Source: Deinococcus sp. AJ005
GTDB lineage: Bacteria; Deinococcota; Deinococci; Deinococcales; Deinococcaceae
Direction of reading: 5' to 3'
Assembly (NCBI RefSeq): GCF_009017495.1
Contig: NZ_CP044988.1
Coordinates: 1 to 17,648 of the forward strand
DNA: 17,648 bases
Part shown: positions 1-7,818 of the stretch, piece by piece
Position numbering within the stretch: position 1 is the first letter of the stretch
How the letters are laid out: each line of letters opens with the position of its first letter
Position numbers and translations under genes: made by a program
Notes under the pieces: model-generated
Told to the model about the DNA's origin: nothing
Database searches by the model: none
What the model saw: the letters and a program-made list of their open reading frames with translations, nothing else

Positions 1-292
1 TTAGCTAGCAGCCCTTAATATTTTTAATTAGCAATAATTATAGAACGAAAAGCGCATTATATTACAAATCTTCAATCGATATTCTCTATTGCCTTTTAGA
101 GTTTAGCCTTGTTCTTAAAATATTGCCAAAGCAATATATAGTACTTCGAACTGCACTTTTTGCCTTCTACTGGCTTAAGTTCTGGACTTACTACCGTTCA
201 TGATGCTACAAGACGGTCTCATAAGTGTGGACGTCAACTTGCGTACTGCTCAAGATAGTGTTACCCCCCGCTAAGTTTTGTTATCGTGGGGT
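1..292. other. AT-rich non-coding region upstream of the integrase
   Basis: No convincing gene on either strand. Base composition is strongly AT-rich up to about 255 and then switches abruptly to GC-rich DNA at the integrase. A perfect 7-bp inverted repeat (ATATTGC / GCAATAT, loop CAAA) lies at 120-137; it has no T-tract and could be a protein-binding site. A weak TATCGT -10-like box at 282-287 lies 5 nt before the ATG at 293. The AT-richness resembles the restriction-modification cassette on the other side of the integrase, so this may be the edge of further acquired DNA. Confidence 0.5.
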
Positions 293-1246
293 ATGCGGAC
301 CCTCGAAATGGCGGTTGAGCTTTACCAAGGAGACCTCGTCGCCCGCGCCTCCTACCTTGCCACTCTTCACCCCGAAGAGCTGAAGCGCCGGACGACTGCC
401 GCCGCCCGCGATAAGGACGCCGCCGCCCTCTGGTCCTTAACCGAGGCGTACCTGACCACCCACGGCCAGACCGGCGCGCGTGTCAGCAGACACACCCTTC
501 GGGTCTACGGCCAGGCCGTCCGCACCTTCCTGACTTACGCCACCGACAACGCCGTGAACCTGCTCAATCCCGGTGCAAATGTGGGGGCGCTGTATCTGCG
601 GCACCTGGAAGCAGCAGGCAAGAGCGCGGCCACCGTGCGCGTCAAGCTGGCCGGGGCACGGACGCTGTACAAGGCGCTGCGCTGGGCCGGGGCCACCACG
701 GCGGACGCCTTTGCAGACGTGCGGGCCGCCCCGGACCCCACCCCCGCCTGGGACAAGCGCCAGCCGTACACCGAGGAGGAGATGACCCGCCTGCTCGGGG
801 CTGCCGACGCCCGCATGACGGCGCTGCTGCTGCTGTGCGGGCACACCGGCCTGCGGATCGCGGAAGCGCTGGCGCTGGCCTGGGCTGACGTGGACTTGAG
901 CGCTCGCGTCTTGACCGTCAAGAACGGCAAGGGGGGCAAGACCCGACGGGTCAACCTGTCTCGTTCGTTAGTGACCGCCTTCGAGGCACTGACGGGCAGA
1001 GACAGTCTGGTCATTGGAGGTGGTGCAGACGCGGCACGTGAGCGGCTACTCTGGCTATGCAAGCGAACTGAGACGGGTAACAAAGGGTTTCATGCTTTGC
1101 GCCATTACGCTGGGACTAGGCTGGTGCGCGAGGGTCATAGCTTGGACGCTGCCGCCCGCCATCTGGGACACGCTTCTATTGAGACAACGCGGATCTACAC
1201 GAAATGGGCCGACGATAGCTTGCGAGATGCATTGAACGACTGGTAG
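293..1246 (+). CDS. Tyrosine recombinase / phage-type integrase (XerC/D-like)
   Basis: Site-specific recombinase that cuts and rejoins DNA through a 3'-phosphotyrosine intermediate. With a start at 293 it is 317 residues. The N-terminal half (about 60-150) is the SAM-like core-binding domain. The catalytic domain shows the full set of active-site residues: Arg188 in HTGLRIAEAL, Lys213 in the GKGGKTRR beta-hairpin, His267 and Arg270 in HALRH, His293 in LGHASIETT, and the nucleophile Tyr302 in RIYTKW. All catalytic residues are present and the reading frame is intact. The start is uncertain: ATG 293 has a TATCGT box 5 nt upstream (leaderless), ATG 308 (MAVELYQGDL) is an alternative, and a TTG at 278 is less likely. 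GC-rich with AT-rich DNA on both sides. It may resolve plasmid multimers or integrate the element; the sequence does not say which. Confidence 0.93.
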   Translation: MRTLEMAVELYQGDLVARASYLATLHPEELKRRTTAAARDKDAAALWSLTEAYLTTHGQTGARVSRHTLRVYGQAVRTFLTYATDNAVNLLNPGANVGALYLRHLEAAGKSAATVRVKLAGARTLYKALRWAGATTADAFADVRAAPDPTPAWDKRQPYTEEEMTRLLGAADARMTALLLLCGHTGLRIAEALALAWADVDLSARVLTVKNGKGGKTRRVNLSRSLVTAFEALTGRDSLVIGGGADAARERLLWLCKRTETGNKGFHALRHYAGTRLVREGHSLDAAARHLGHASIETTRIYTKWADDSLRDALNDW

Positions 1247-1302
1247 CAGTGGTTAAGGTAATCTTCATTCAACAGTGCGACTTAAAAAGTAGAGGTAAAA
1301 AA

Positions 1303-3240
1303 GTGTCATCGTTTTTAAATGATTTTTCTAAAGAAGAGCTTATACAACAACTGGAAAGCCTCAAAGAAGAACTCGAATTAAGTCGAGTATTTAATACTAA
1401 TACTAAGAATAGCGGCGATGCGGTTTTACAATGGAGAGGACGTGAAAGATTTTTAGCTGAAAGACCAGTGCCGGTAAATTTAAAAATTGATAAAAATAAT
1501 AGTTTTCAATCAGATAAGGGTGATCACCGTATAATAGATGGAGATAATTTATCTGTTATGACATCTTTGCTAACAGAATTTCGCGGCGGAGAAAATAAAG
1601 GTGTGGATATAATATATATTGACCCTCCATATAATACTGGAGAAGATGTATTTTCTTATAACGATAACTATAATCTCACAAAATCAGAGATAAAAACATT
1701 ACGTTCTCAAGTTGGACGCGCTGAAGAATTAGTCGGACTCGATGACCCCAGTCGTCACACTAAATGGATAAATCATATGGCCCCCAGGCTTTGGGCAGCG
1801 AGAAAACTTTTAAAAACTACAGGAGTTGTCATCGTTTCCATAGACGAGCATGAACTTCCTCGGTTATGGATGTTAATGGAAGAAATATTTGGACCTTCTA
1901 ATCGCATAGCTACTTTAATTTGGAGCCGCTCACGAAAAAATGATGCTAATTATATATCTGAGGGTCATGAATATCTCCTGGTATGGAGTAGAAGTAAGGA
2001 GATGCTGGATACTAGGCGTAGACAGTTAGCACAGACTCCACAATGGGAGAGCGACAAGGGGCGCTGGAGGAAAAGAAAAGAGGGTGCAGATGTAATTCTT
2101 GAAGCCTATGAATTAGCGAAAGCCGAATATGGAGAAGATATTGAAAAAATCCAAACCTCCTTAGATAATTTTTTTAAATTGCTACCTAAAGATCATCCAG
2201 CAAAAAAGATTAGATTCAAAAAAGTAGACCATAAGGGTGTTTACAATGATGATGGCAATCTCAGTTGGCCTGGAGGTGGCGGGCCGCGCTACGATATAAT
2301 TCATCCTCTAACTAAGAAAGCTTGCAAAGTACCTACTCGTGGTTGGGCATTTCAAGAAGAAGAAATGCTTAAATTAATTGCTGGAAATAGAATTGCATTT
2401 AAGAAAACTCATCAAGGCATACCGCGATTAATAACCTATTTAGTTGATATGGAAACAGAAGTTCAGACAAGCATAATTTCAAGAACTGGTCAGAGAGCAG
2501 TGCAGACAGTTGATGGAATATTAGGGAAAAAAATCTTCAAAAACCCGAAAGATCATGAAATGTTAGCTGAGATATTTAATCTAGTAACCTGGAGACAGAA
2601 AGATACTGTTATTCTTGATCCATACGCTGGTTCTGGTACTACTGGTCATGCTGTTATTAGCATGAATGCCGAAGATGATGGAAATCGCTGTTTTATTTTA
2701 ATCGAGAATGGTGATCCTCGAAAAAACGCTAAGATAGCTAGAAAAAAATACACGCAGAATCTCACCGCAGAGCGTATTAAACGTGTTATCAACGGTGACT
2801 GGTTTGATAAAAAGGAACACCCAAAATATAATACGGGTTACACTTTCTATAGATCAAATGGCGATATAACCAAAAAAGAAATAATGGCCTCTACTAGAGA
2901 AAGTTTGGCTGATCTTATTCTTCAAATTGTTGAAGATGATTCAAATAGGATTGACTGTCGAGTAGAGGGGCGTAAATATGTTATTGGGAAAACCAAATTA
3001 GGCTATGGAATAGCTTTGATATGGGAACCTATAGAAGGCATACAGAAGGAGCAGATTCTTACATGGGAAATCCTAGATGATGTCCTAAATGAGGCTGATG
3101 CCGCAAATGTCATGCAACCAATACACATCTATGCAACAGCAAGCACTGCTCCTGTAGATAATGAATTATATAAATTTCATCAAATTCCTAATGCTATTCT
3201 GGCGAAACTAGGGATTTTGGATAATGAGGAGGATCTATGA
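1303..3240 (+). CDS. mod: Type III restriction-modification system, DNA methyltransferase subunit (Mod)
   Basis: Adenine-N6 (less likely cytosine-N4) methyltransferase that also gives the type III complex its DNA specificity. With the GTG at 1303 it is 645 residues, in the usual Mod range. Catalytic motif IV DPPYNTG is at residues 107-113. The SAM-binding motif, DPYAGSGTTG, comes much later at 439-448. This order with the target-recognition region between (about 200-400) is the beta-class arrangement of type III Mod proteins. GTG 1303 is chosen because AGAGGT (1291-1296) sits 6 nt upstream; the frame stays open to a GTG at 1249, directly after the integrase stop, but that start has no ribosome site. 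A weak promoter (TTGAAC, 16 nt, TAAGGT at 1254-1259) spans the end of the integrase. Its stop overlaps the start of res. AT-rich codon use, unlike the GC-rich backbone, suggests transfer. The methylated sequence cannot be read from the gene. Confidence 0.93.
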   Translation: MSSFLNDFSKEELIQQLESLKEELELSRVFNTNTKNSGDAVLQWRGRERFLAERPVPVNLKIDKNNSFQSDKGDHRIIDGDNLSVMTSLLTEFRGGENKGVDIIYIDPPYNTGEDVFSYNDNYNLTKSEIKTLRSQVGRAEELVGLDDPSRHTKWINHMAPRLWAARKLLKTTGVVIVSIDEHELPRLWMLMEEIFGPSNRIATLIWSRSRKNDANYISEGHEYLLVWSRSKEMLDTRRRQLAQTPQWESDKGRWRKRKEGADVILEAYELAKAEYGEDIEKIQTSLDNFFKLLPKDHPAKKIRFKKVDHKGVYNDDGNLSWPGGGGPRYDIIHPLTKKACKVPTRGWAFQEEEMLKLIAGNRIAFKKTHQGIPRLITYLVDMETEVQTSIISRTGQRAVQTVDGILGKKIFKNPKDHEMLAEIFNLVTWRQKDTVILDPYAGSGTTGHAVISMNAEDDGNRCFILIENGDPRKNAKIARKKYTQNLTAERIKRVINGDWFDKKEHPKYNTGYTFYRSNGDITKKEIMASTRESLADLILQIVEDDSNRIDCRVEGRKYVIGKTKLGYGIALIWEPIEGIQKEQILTWEILDDVLNEADAANVMQPIHIYATASTAPVDNELYKFHQIPNAILAKLGILDNEEDL

Positions 3241-5579
3241 AGCCAATAACCAGAGATGATCTAAAGCCTTTTCAAATACGCTCTGCATCTAGATTAGCAG
3301 AAATGATACTCAACTACCCGCATGGTCAATTTAAACCTAGATATGATCCCGATACGGGAGCTACACTACCTTTTCTAAGCCGTTTAAGAGCAATAACCGG
3401 CGCTGGTAAAACCCCTATATTAGCCCAAACTGCGACGTATCTAGAAACTGGTGTTATTCTCTGGACAACCAATCGAAGTGCTGTAATAGCACAAACGATT
3501 GCTAATCTACGTCCTGGAGGTAAATATGCATCTCTATTACCAGAAAGTACGCAGGTCTTTTCTCTCAGTGAGATGAGTTCGACTGACTGGAATTCAACCA
3601 TGCAGGCAAAACAAGGGATCACTATTTTGTTAGCTACTGTGAGTTCTTTTAATAAGGATGGTGATGATCTTAAAATACATAGAAAAATAGGCGAGCAAAC
3701 TCGATGGGAAATGCTGGGCGGACAAGGAGAGGAAGGACGTGTACGGCCAATATTCATATTTTATGATGAAGGACATGGTGTAACTGAGAAACAGTTTACT
3801 AAGTTACGCGAACTTGATCCTAAAGCATTTGTTTTGGCATCAGCAAGTCCGCTCCCTGAAGATTTAACTGATCTACTTCCAGGAAAAACTCAAGAAGAGA
3901 GAGAAGGAGCACTAGCAGAACGCACAGTAATTGTACCGACTAAAGAAGTTGTGGATGAAGGATTACTTAAAGAGCGCCTGTATTTTATGGATTGCAATAC
4001 AGAGCAAGTTAATGCTATTAAAGAGGCTAATAATAAATGGACTGAAATAAGTAAAAAACTTGTTAAGCATAAAAAAAGAGCTATAGCATCATTTATTGTC
4101 AATGAAACGATTAGAGGTGTGGATGTTTGGGAAGATCTTGTATCTTTAGGTGTTCCAAGAGACAAGATAGCTGTTCATCTTAACAGAGCTAAAGATATAG
4201 CTATAGATCGCTTTGGATCTGCTAATGGCCTACTCGATACATATACAGGAAAAAATCCTAGTGATCGATCCCCTGAAGCATTGGTCCAAGCTGGTTATAC
4301 TCATATAATTTGGAATTTAACTTTGCGAGAGGGTTGGGATGAACCCTATGCTTACGTAGCGTATATTGATAGTAAGGGTAAATCTACAATCGATATTGTG
4401 CAAAAGATAGGGCGATTTGTCAGGCAGCCTGAAGCGAAGAGATTTAATGACCCTGATCTTAATGCATCGTACTTTTATCTCAATATCCCGGATGAAGAAT
4501 TTGAAGCTTTGTTAAAAGCAACTCAAGATGAGATGGAGACGGAAGGTCAGGAGTTGATACCGCTCACAGGAGTTAGAAGTATTCCTATGAGTAGGATAAT
4601 ATCGGTCAAAGAAGAAGTGTTTGTACCTAAGATAACATACAGATTTGGTGATAATTTAGAAGAAAGAGATAGGGCTTTGCTCGATAATGTAACTCTATAC
4701 CATGAAAAAGCTTTACAAGCAGAAGGTGCCATAAAAACCAGAGTTATTGCTATGAAAACTCTTGAAGAAGACAAGTCTTTAAGAAGTAATGAAGTGAGAA
4801 CTTCTAATGATTCTACTAGCGTTTGGAATTATCTGTCAATGCGTCTGGGTAATATTGACTCGAGAATAGTCAATTCGAATAACACTATATTTAGTGCGGA
4901 TATTAAAAATTATGAGATCATGGAACAGAGAGTTCGCTACGGCTCAGATGTAATTAAGCAGCTTGAAAATGCGATAATCCCTATTAGCCAGAGACTTAAT
5001 GAAATTATCCAATTAGTTAGTATGCAACGTAGTCAAATACAAATTCAGTCTTTTAAAATGATTTCACCTAATATTTCAGGTAAATCTGACTTACAAAGAG
5101 AGAAATATAGAGTAAGAGACTATAAAAATGCTATACACGCTCAATATAATGGCATGAATGCCTTTGAAGTCTTAGTTGCGGATGCACTGGATTCATTAGG
5201 TAATCGTTGGTGCCGTAATCCCGTAAGTAATGATTCGTTTAGGCTCCCAATTCCTATACTAGGTGCAGATTCTCTGTGGTTCTACCCTGATTTTATTCTA
5301 TGGGGCAATGACGAGATAATTGCTCTCGATCCCAAGGGGAAGCATTTAGCGGAAGATGCAATTCTAAATAAACTTCTTGATACTGCTCTCATAAAAGGCC
5401 ATTCTACTCCTGTGCGTGTGGCGCTTATTTTAGAAGGTAATTTCGTACCTGATGCTCAGGGTACTTTGAGAAAAAATGGAAAATCTAGCGATGGGTATAC
5501 ACTAGTAAGAAGAGGTCCCATAGGAATAAAAACAATTCATGATATTCGAATTCTCCCTCTGCTTAAAAAGCTTATTTGA
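3237..5579 (+). CDS. res: Type III restriction endonuclease subunit (Res), helicase-nuclease
   Basis: Superfamily 2 ATPase that, with Mod, cuts DNA carrying unmethylated sites. 780 residues, shorter than EcoP1I/EcoP15I Res (close to 1000) but with all key parts. Walker A TGAGKT is at 54-59, motif II DEGH at 177-180 (in FYDEGHGV), and motif VI QKIGRFVRQ at 389-397 with both arginines. A PD-(D/E)xK nuclease lies at the C-terminus: YPDF with Asp685, then LDPKGK with Asp698 and Lys700. The middle acidic residue is Asp, where many Res proteins have Glu. The ATG overlaps the mod stop (ATGA, 3237-3240) behind a GAGGAGG ribosome site, so the two are translationally coupled. Low GC like mod. The frame is intact, so the system is probably active. 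Confidence 0.93.
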   Translation: MKPITRDDLKPFQIRSASRLAEMILNYPHGQFKPRYDPDTGATLPFLSRLRAITGAGKTPILAQTATYLETGVILWTTNRSAVIAQTIANLRPGGKYASLLPESTQVFSLSEMSSTDWNSTMQAKQGITILLATVSSFNKDGDDLKIHRKIGEQTRWEMLGGQGEEGRVRPIFIFYDEGHGVTEKQFTKLRELDPKAFVLASASPLPEDLTDLLPGKTQEEREGALAERTVIVPTKEVVDEGLLKERLYFMDCNTEQVNAIKEANNKWTEISKKLVKHKKRAIASFIVNETIRGVDVWEDLVSLGVPRDKIAVHLNRAKDIAIDRFGSANGLLDTYTGKNPSDRSPEALVQAGYTHIIWNLTLREGWDEPYAYVAYIDSKGKSTIDIVQKIGRFVRQPEAKRFNDPDLNASYFYLNIPDEEFEALLKATQDEMETEGQELIPLTGVRSIPMSRIISVKEEVFVPKITYRFGDNLEERDRALLDNVTLYHEKALQAEGAIKTRVIAMKTLEEDKSLRSNEVRTSNDSTSVWNYLSMRLGNIDSRIVNSNNTIFSADIKNYEIMEQRVRYGSDVIKQLENAIIPISQRLNEIIQLVSMQRSQIQIQSFKMISPNISGKSDLQREKYRVRDYKNAIHAQYNGMNAFEVLVADALDSLGNRWCRNPVSNDSFRLPIPILGADSLWFYPDFILWGNDEIIALDPKGKHLAEDAILNKLLDTALIKGHSTPVRVALILEGNFVPDAQGTLRKNGKSSDGYTLVRRGPIGIKTIHDIRILPLLKKLI

Positions 5580-5611
5580 GATAAGAGTGCTAAATTTAGC
5601 TATTTATTGAT

Positions 5612-5637
5612 GAAAGATGCATTTTTAAACATCTTTC
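5612..5637. repeat. Inverted repeat of the GAAAGAT box at the end of the par operon
   Basis: Perfect 8-bp inverted repeat GAAAGATG (5612-5619) and CATCTTTC (5630-5637) with a 10-nt spacer, overlapping the stop codon of the ribbon-helix-helix partition gene. Neither strand has a T-tract after it, so it is a poor intrinsic terminator. The same 7-mer GAAAGAT recurs three times at 6518-6543 in front of parA. This favours a binding site for the partition protein; a hairpin ending the convergent res and par transcripts is the alternative. Confidence 0.55.
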
Positions 5638-5948
5638 CCCTTATTGCGTTGGAGGTATTCGTTGAGTGCCTGTGCCACCACATCCTGGATCTTGTGGCCT
5701 TTCGTTGCTGTGTACACCTTGAGGCGGCGGTGTAGACCACGCGGCAGCCGGGTGTTGAACGATTCCAGCACTTCTATTTCAGTGGGAGATGGGGATGGCG
5801 TGATGGCCTTCTCCATCTCTATTTTTAAGGGCCTGTTTGAGTCGGGTGCGGCCCGCTCCACTTCAGGCGCGGCCTGCTCGTCCTGAGAGTCCATGCGCTG
5901 CTTCATGGCTGCGCCAATGCTCAGGCCCTTCTTCTTGCCGCCGGTCAT
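5625..5948 (-). CDS. Plasmid partition partner protein with C-terminal ribbon-helix-helix domain
   Basis: 107-residue protein encoded directly after parA (start and stop overlap by 4 bp), the place of the centromere-binding partner in type Ib partition systems. Residues 1-60 are polar and low in complexity (Lys-, Glu- and Pro-rich), probably disordered. Residues from about 65 (FNTRLPRGLHRRLKVYTATK) to the end fit a ribbon-helix-helix fold: a short beta strand followed by two helices (GLHRRLKVYTATKG, IQDVVAQALNEYLQ). In ParG- and Omega-type partners the flexible arm stimulates the ParA ATPase and the ribbon-helix-helix part binds the centromere and represses the operon. That role is inferred here from position and fold. 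The GAAAGAT sites on both sides of the operon are the likely targets. Confidence 0.8.
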   Translation of the reverse strand: MTGGKKKGLSIGAAMKQRMDSQDEQAAPEVERAAPDSNRPLKIEMEKAITPSPSPTEIEVLESFNTRLPRGLHRRLKVYTATKGHKIQDVVAQALNEYLQRNKGKDV

Positions 5949-6502
5949 GCCAGCACCCCCGCCAACACGCCCTGATAGTCACTCAGGTCTTCAGGCAGCG
6001 TGCCGAACGCCCGCTCATATTTGACGAAGTGGGGAATGACGCCAAGGACCGGCAACTCCTCCTCCTCCAGGGCGAACTGCATCTCACGCCCTAGGCCGCC
6101 GCGCGCCTGCGTGAGCAGGATGCCCCACGGTCCAGCGAAGCCCGAGGCGGCCAGCGCGTCTAGGGTGGGGATCAGTCGGTCTGCTTCCAGCGCGTTGCAC
6201 TTGGCCACCACGATCACCCGCGCCGCGATCCGGGCCGCGTCGCCCAGGGCGCGCGGATCGTTGGGCGGTGTGTCCACCACCACCCAGGCGTGCCGCAGGG
6301 CCTGAGCGCTCTTGCCCTCGGGATACACCGGGAAGGGCAGGTTACCCGCCGCACGCGCCCAGGCCCCCGCACTGCCTTCCGGGTCTTTATCGAGGACCGC
6401 CACATCACGGCCCATCTGCTTGAGCAGGGCCGCTGTATACATCGCCGTGACCGTCTTGCCCACGCCGCCCTTGCGGGACAGCACCGAAACCACTTCTGCC
6501 AT
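5945..6502 (-). CDS. parA: ParA-family partition ATPase
   Basis: Small Walker-type ATPase that moves plasmid copies apart over the nucleoid together with its DNA-binding partner. With the ATG at 6502 it has 185 residues, short as in type Ib ParA proteins without an N-terminal DNA-binding domain. The deviant Walker A motif KGGVGKT is at residues 11-17, including the signature first lysine, and VVVDTPPNDP carries the A'/Walker B aspartate. The frame extends upstream to an ATG at 6574, but 6502 is preferred: a TACATT -10 box lies exactly 6 nt before it, giving a leaderless transcript, and the alternative start would add a non-conserved stretch running across the promoter and repeat sites. Overlaps its partner by 4 bp. 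Confidence 0.92.
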   Translation of the reverse strand: MAEVVSVLSRKGGVGKTVTAMYTAALLKQMGRDVAVLDKDPEGSAGAWARAAGNLPFPVYPEGKSAQALRHAWVVVDTPPNDPRALGDAARIAARVIVVAKCNALEADRLIPTLDALAASGFAGPWGILLTQARGGLGREMQFALEEEELPVLGVIPHFVKYERAFGTLPEDLSDYQGVLAGVLA

Positions 6503-6508
6503 ACGGGT

Positions 6509-6543
6509 AATGTACAAGAAAGATTGAAAGAAAGATATCTTTC
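6509..6543 (-). promoter_or_regulatory. parA leaderless promoter with GAAAGAT operator/parS-like boxes
   Basis: On the minus strand a -10 box TACATT (6509-6514) lies 6 nt before the parA ATG. Just upstream are three copies of GAAAGAT: one at 6518-6524, and two facing each other as a perfect 14-bp palindrome GAAAGATATCTTTC at 6530-6543. They cover the expected -35 area, where a bound partition protein would block transcription. Two AAAAGTG copies exactly 10 bp apart (6551-6557, 6561-6567) lie next to them. Autoregulation and centromere function are inferred. Confidence 0.6.
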
Positions 6544-6608
6544 GTGTGGCAAAAGTGTCGAAAAGTGGATGCAAGATCCAAGACGGGTCCCAGCTCTGCG
6601 ATGCTTCG

Positions 6609-7286
6609 CTAGGCGTGATCGTCTGTTGCAGCCAACCAGGGAAACCCCCAGGGATCAGCCTTGGACCGCGTCTTCACCTGCTCGGCGTCGTGGAGACAGA
6701 CTGGCAGTGGGAGATCGTCTGGTGTGACGGGAATGTGAAGCAGGGGCGTGACTGGATGAGGATTGACCCAGTGCGCCTCCTGCACATGGCCCAGGCCATC
6801 GTGGTCATAGGGCGGGGACTGGGCAAAGCCAGCTCTGGGCAGAACATAGACGAAACCGGAGGCCAGCAGGGCGCGGGCGTCCTGTCCACCCGGCGTCCGG
6901 GGAGCCACCGACATGAAGTAGCGCATCGTGGACCACTGGCCTCGTTCCAAGACTTGCAGGGCCATATCGCTTTGCTGTGCCACTTCTGGGCCACGCAGGG
7001 CGTACATCATGGCCCACAAGCCGTCCGAGGCCGCATAGACGCCGATGGTATTGCTGAACTCGTCTGCCTGACCGTACTCCTTCTGTGCGCCCACCAGTTC
7101 AGTTAGCTCGCCACTTTGCGAACCATGTAGCAAGTAACCCTGTTCGGTCAGCCACTGCAAGAACAACCAGCGTGGCAAGTCTCCAGGCAGCACACCCACA
7201 TCCCGGGCGTCCCAGGCTGCCGCAAACACCGCCAGATCGGCAGGAGTGACTTCATGTTCTGGGGCTTCCAGCATCCATGTGTGCAT
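6609..7286 (-). CDS. Hypothetical protein, 225 residues
   Basis: I do not recognise a family. The protein is soluble (no signal peptide or membrane segment), rather acidic, and rich in Trp, Pro and Leu, with segments such as PRWLFLQWLTEQGYLLHG and RYFMSVAPRT. High GC at third codon positions and a uniform coding pattern support a real gene. The ATG at 7286 has a TATCCT -10 box exactly 6 nt upstream, giving a leaderless message like parA. It lies upstream of parA in the same direction, but the 106-bp gap contains parA's own promoter, so the two need not be co-transcribed. No function is proposed. Confidence 0.75.
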   Translation of the reverse strand: MHTWMLEAPEHEVTPADLAVFAAAWDARDVGVLPGDLPRWLFLQWLTEQGYLLHGSQSGELTELVGAQKEYGQADEFSNTIGVYAASDGLWAMMYALRGPEVAQQSDMALQVLERGQWSTMRYFMSVAPRTPGGQDARALLASGFVYVLPRAGFAQSPPYDHDGLGHVQEAHWVNPHPVTPLLHIPVTPDDLPLPVCLHDAEQVKTRSKADPWGFPWLAATDDHA

Positions 7287-7292
7287 GACGAC

Positions 7293-7298
7293 AGGATA
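7293..7298 (-). promoter_or_regulatory. Leaderless -10 box of the 225-residue gene
   Basis: Minus-strand TATCCT separated by 6 nt from the ATG at 7286. No good -35 hexamer is visible at the standard distance. Same geometry as the parA and 9173 promoters. Confidence 0.5.
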
Positions 7299-7324
7299 GG
7301 CGTCGAGCGGCGTTCAGCTTGAGG

Positions 7325-7589
7325 TCAGACGGCATCGGCAGGGGCTGGTGTCCCGGCCTGGCAGCGCGGCGCGGCGGCCAGTTCAACCACTTGCAGCGGG
7401 CCGCTCTTCACCCAGAAGGGCGCTGGGCGATGCTCAGGCCGCAGGGCCGTTGAAGGCGGGTCTCTCCTGCCAGATGCTTTCCCAGGCAGCGCGGGCGCGG
7501 GCGGGGGTCTCGTGGTGTGGGGCGGCCCGCTCCAAGGCTTGCCCGGCTCCGTGCCGCGCCCACGGGGGGCGCGGCGGTGGCCGGGGCAT
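7325..7589 (-). pseudogene. Possible small gene broken by a frameshift
   Basis: Two adjoining minus-strand frames each look protein-coding for half the region. The first (7434-7589, up to 51 residues) ends with ETPARARAAWESIWQERP and a TGA at 7434-7436. The second begins near 7445 without its own start codon, continues PAPFWVKSGPLQVVELAAAP, and stops at 7325-7327. Joining them by a single shift near 7440 would give one protein of about 85 residues. No ribosome site or clear -10 box is visible. This may be a decayed gene, a sequencing error, or two chance frames in GC-rich DNA. Family unknown. Confidence 0.3.
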
Positions 7590-7623
7590 CGGTTCGGAGA
7601 TGGAAGGCCCCCAGCGCTTTCGC

Positions 7624-7818
7624 TTACGCCAGCTCCAGAAAGTCCCCCGGCTGCATCTCGCCCAGCAGTTCAGCCAGCTTGCCCGTGTGCCGGAGGATGT
7701 CCGCCTGGAGGTCCGGGTCACGGGTTCCGTCGTACAGCGCCCACAACAGCCTGTCGAGGTCTTGAAGATCCTCGTGGGTCAGGCTGGGCAATTCCGTTTC
7801 CAGTTTTGGCGCGGTCAT
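7624..7818 (-). CDS. Small hypothetical acidic helical protein, 64 residues
   Basis: Unknown family. The sequence is acidic, leucine-rich and probably all helical (for example LTHEDLQDLDRLLWALYDG and GKLAELLGEMQPGDFLEL). Codons have strongly GC-biased third positions like the backbone genes, which supports it over the overlapping frames. No convincing ribosome site or TAnnnT box precedes the ATG at 7818, so expression may depend on an unseen promoter. Lies upstream of the possible broken gene in the same direction. Confidence 0.5.
   Translation of the reverse strand: MTAPKLETELPSLTHEDLQDLDRLLWALYDGTRDPDLQADILRHTGKLAELLGEMQPGDFLELA

Noticed and set aside
120..137. Inverted repeat upstream of the integrase as a terminator or attachment core
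   Set aside because: Short AT-rich stem without T-tract and with no second copy in the window to act as an attachment-site partner.
6503..6574. N-terminal extension of ParA to the ATG at 6574
   Set aside because: It would translate the promoter and the GAAAGAT boxes; the 6502 start has a leaderless -10 box and matches the usual ParA beginning.
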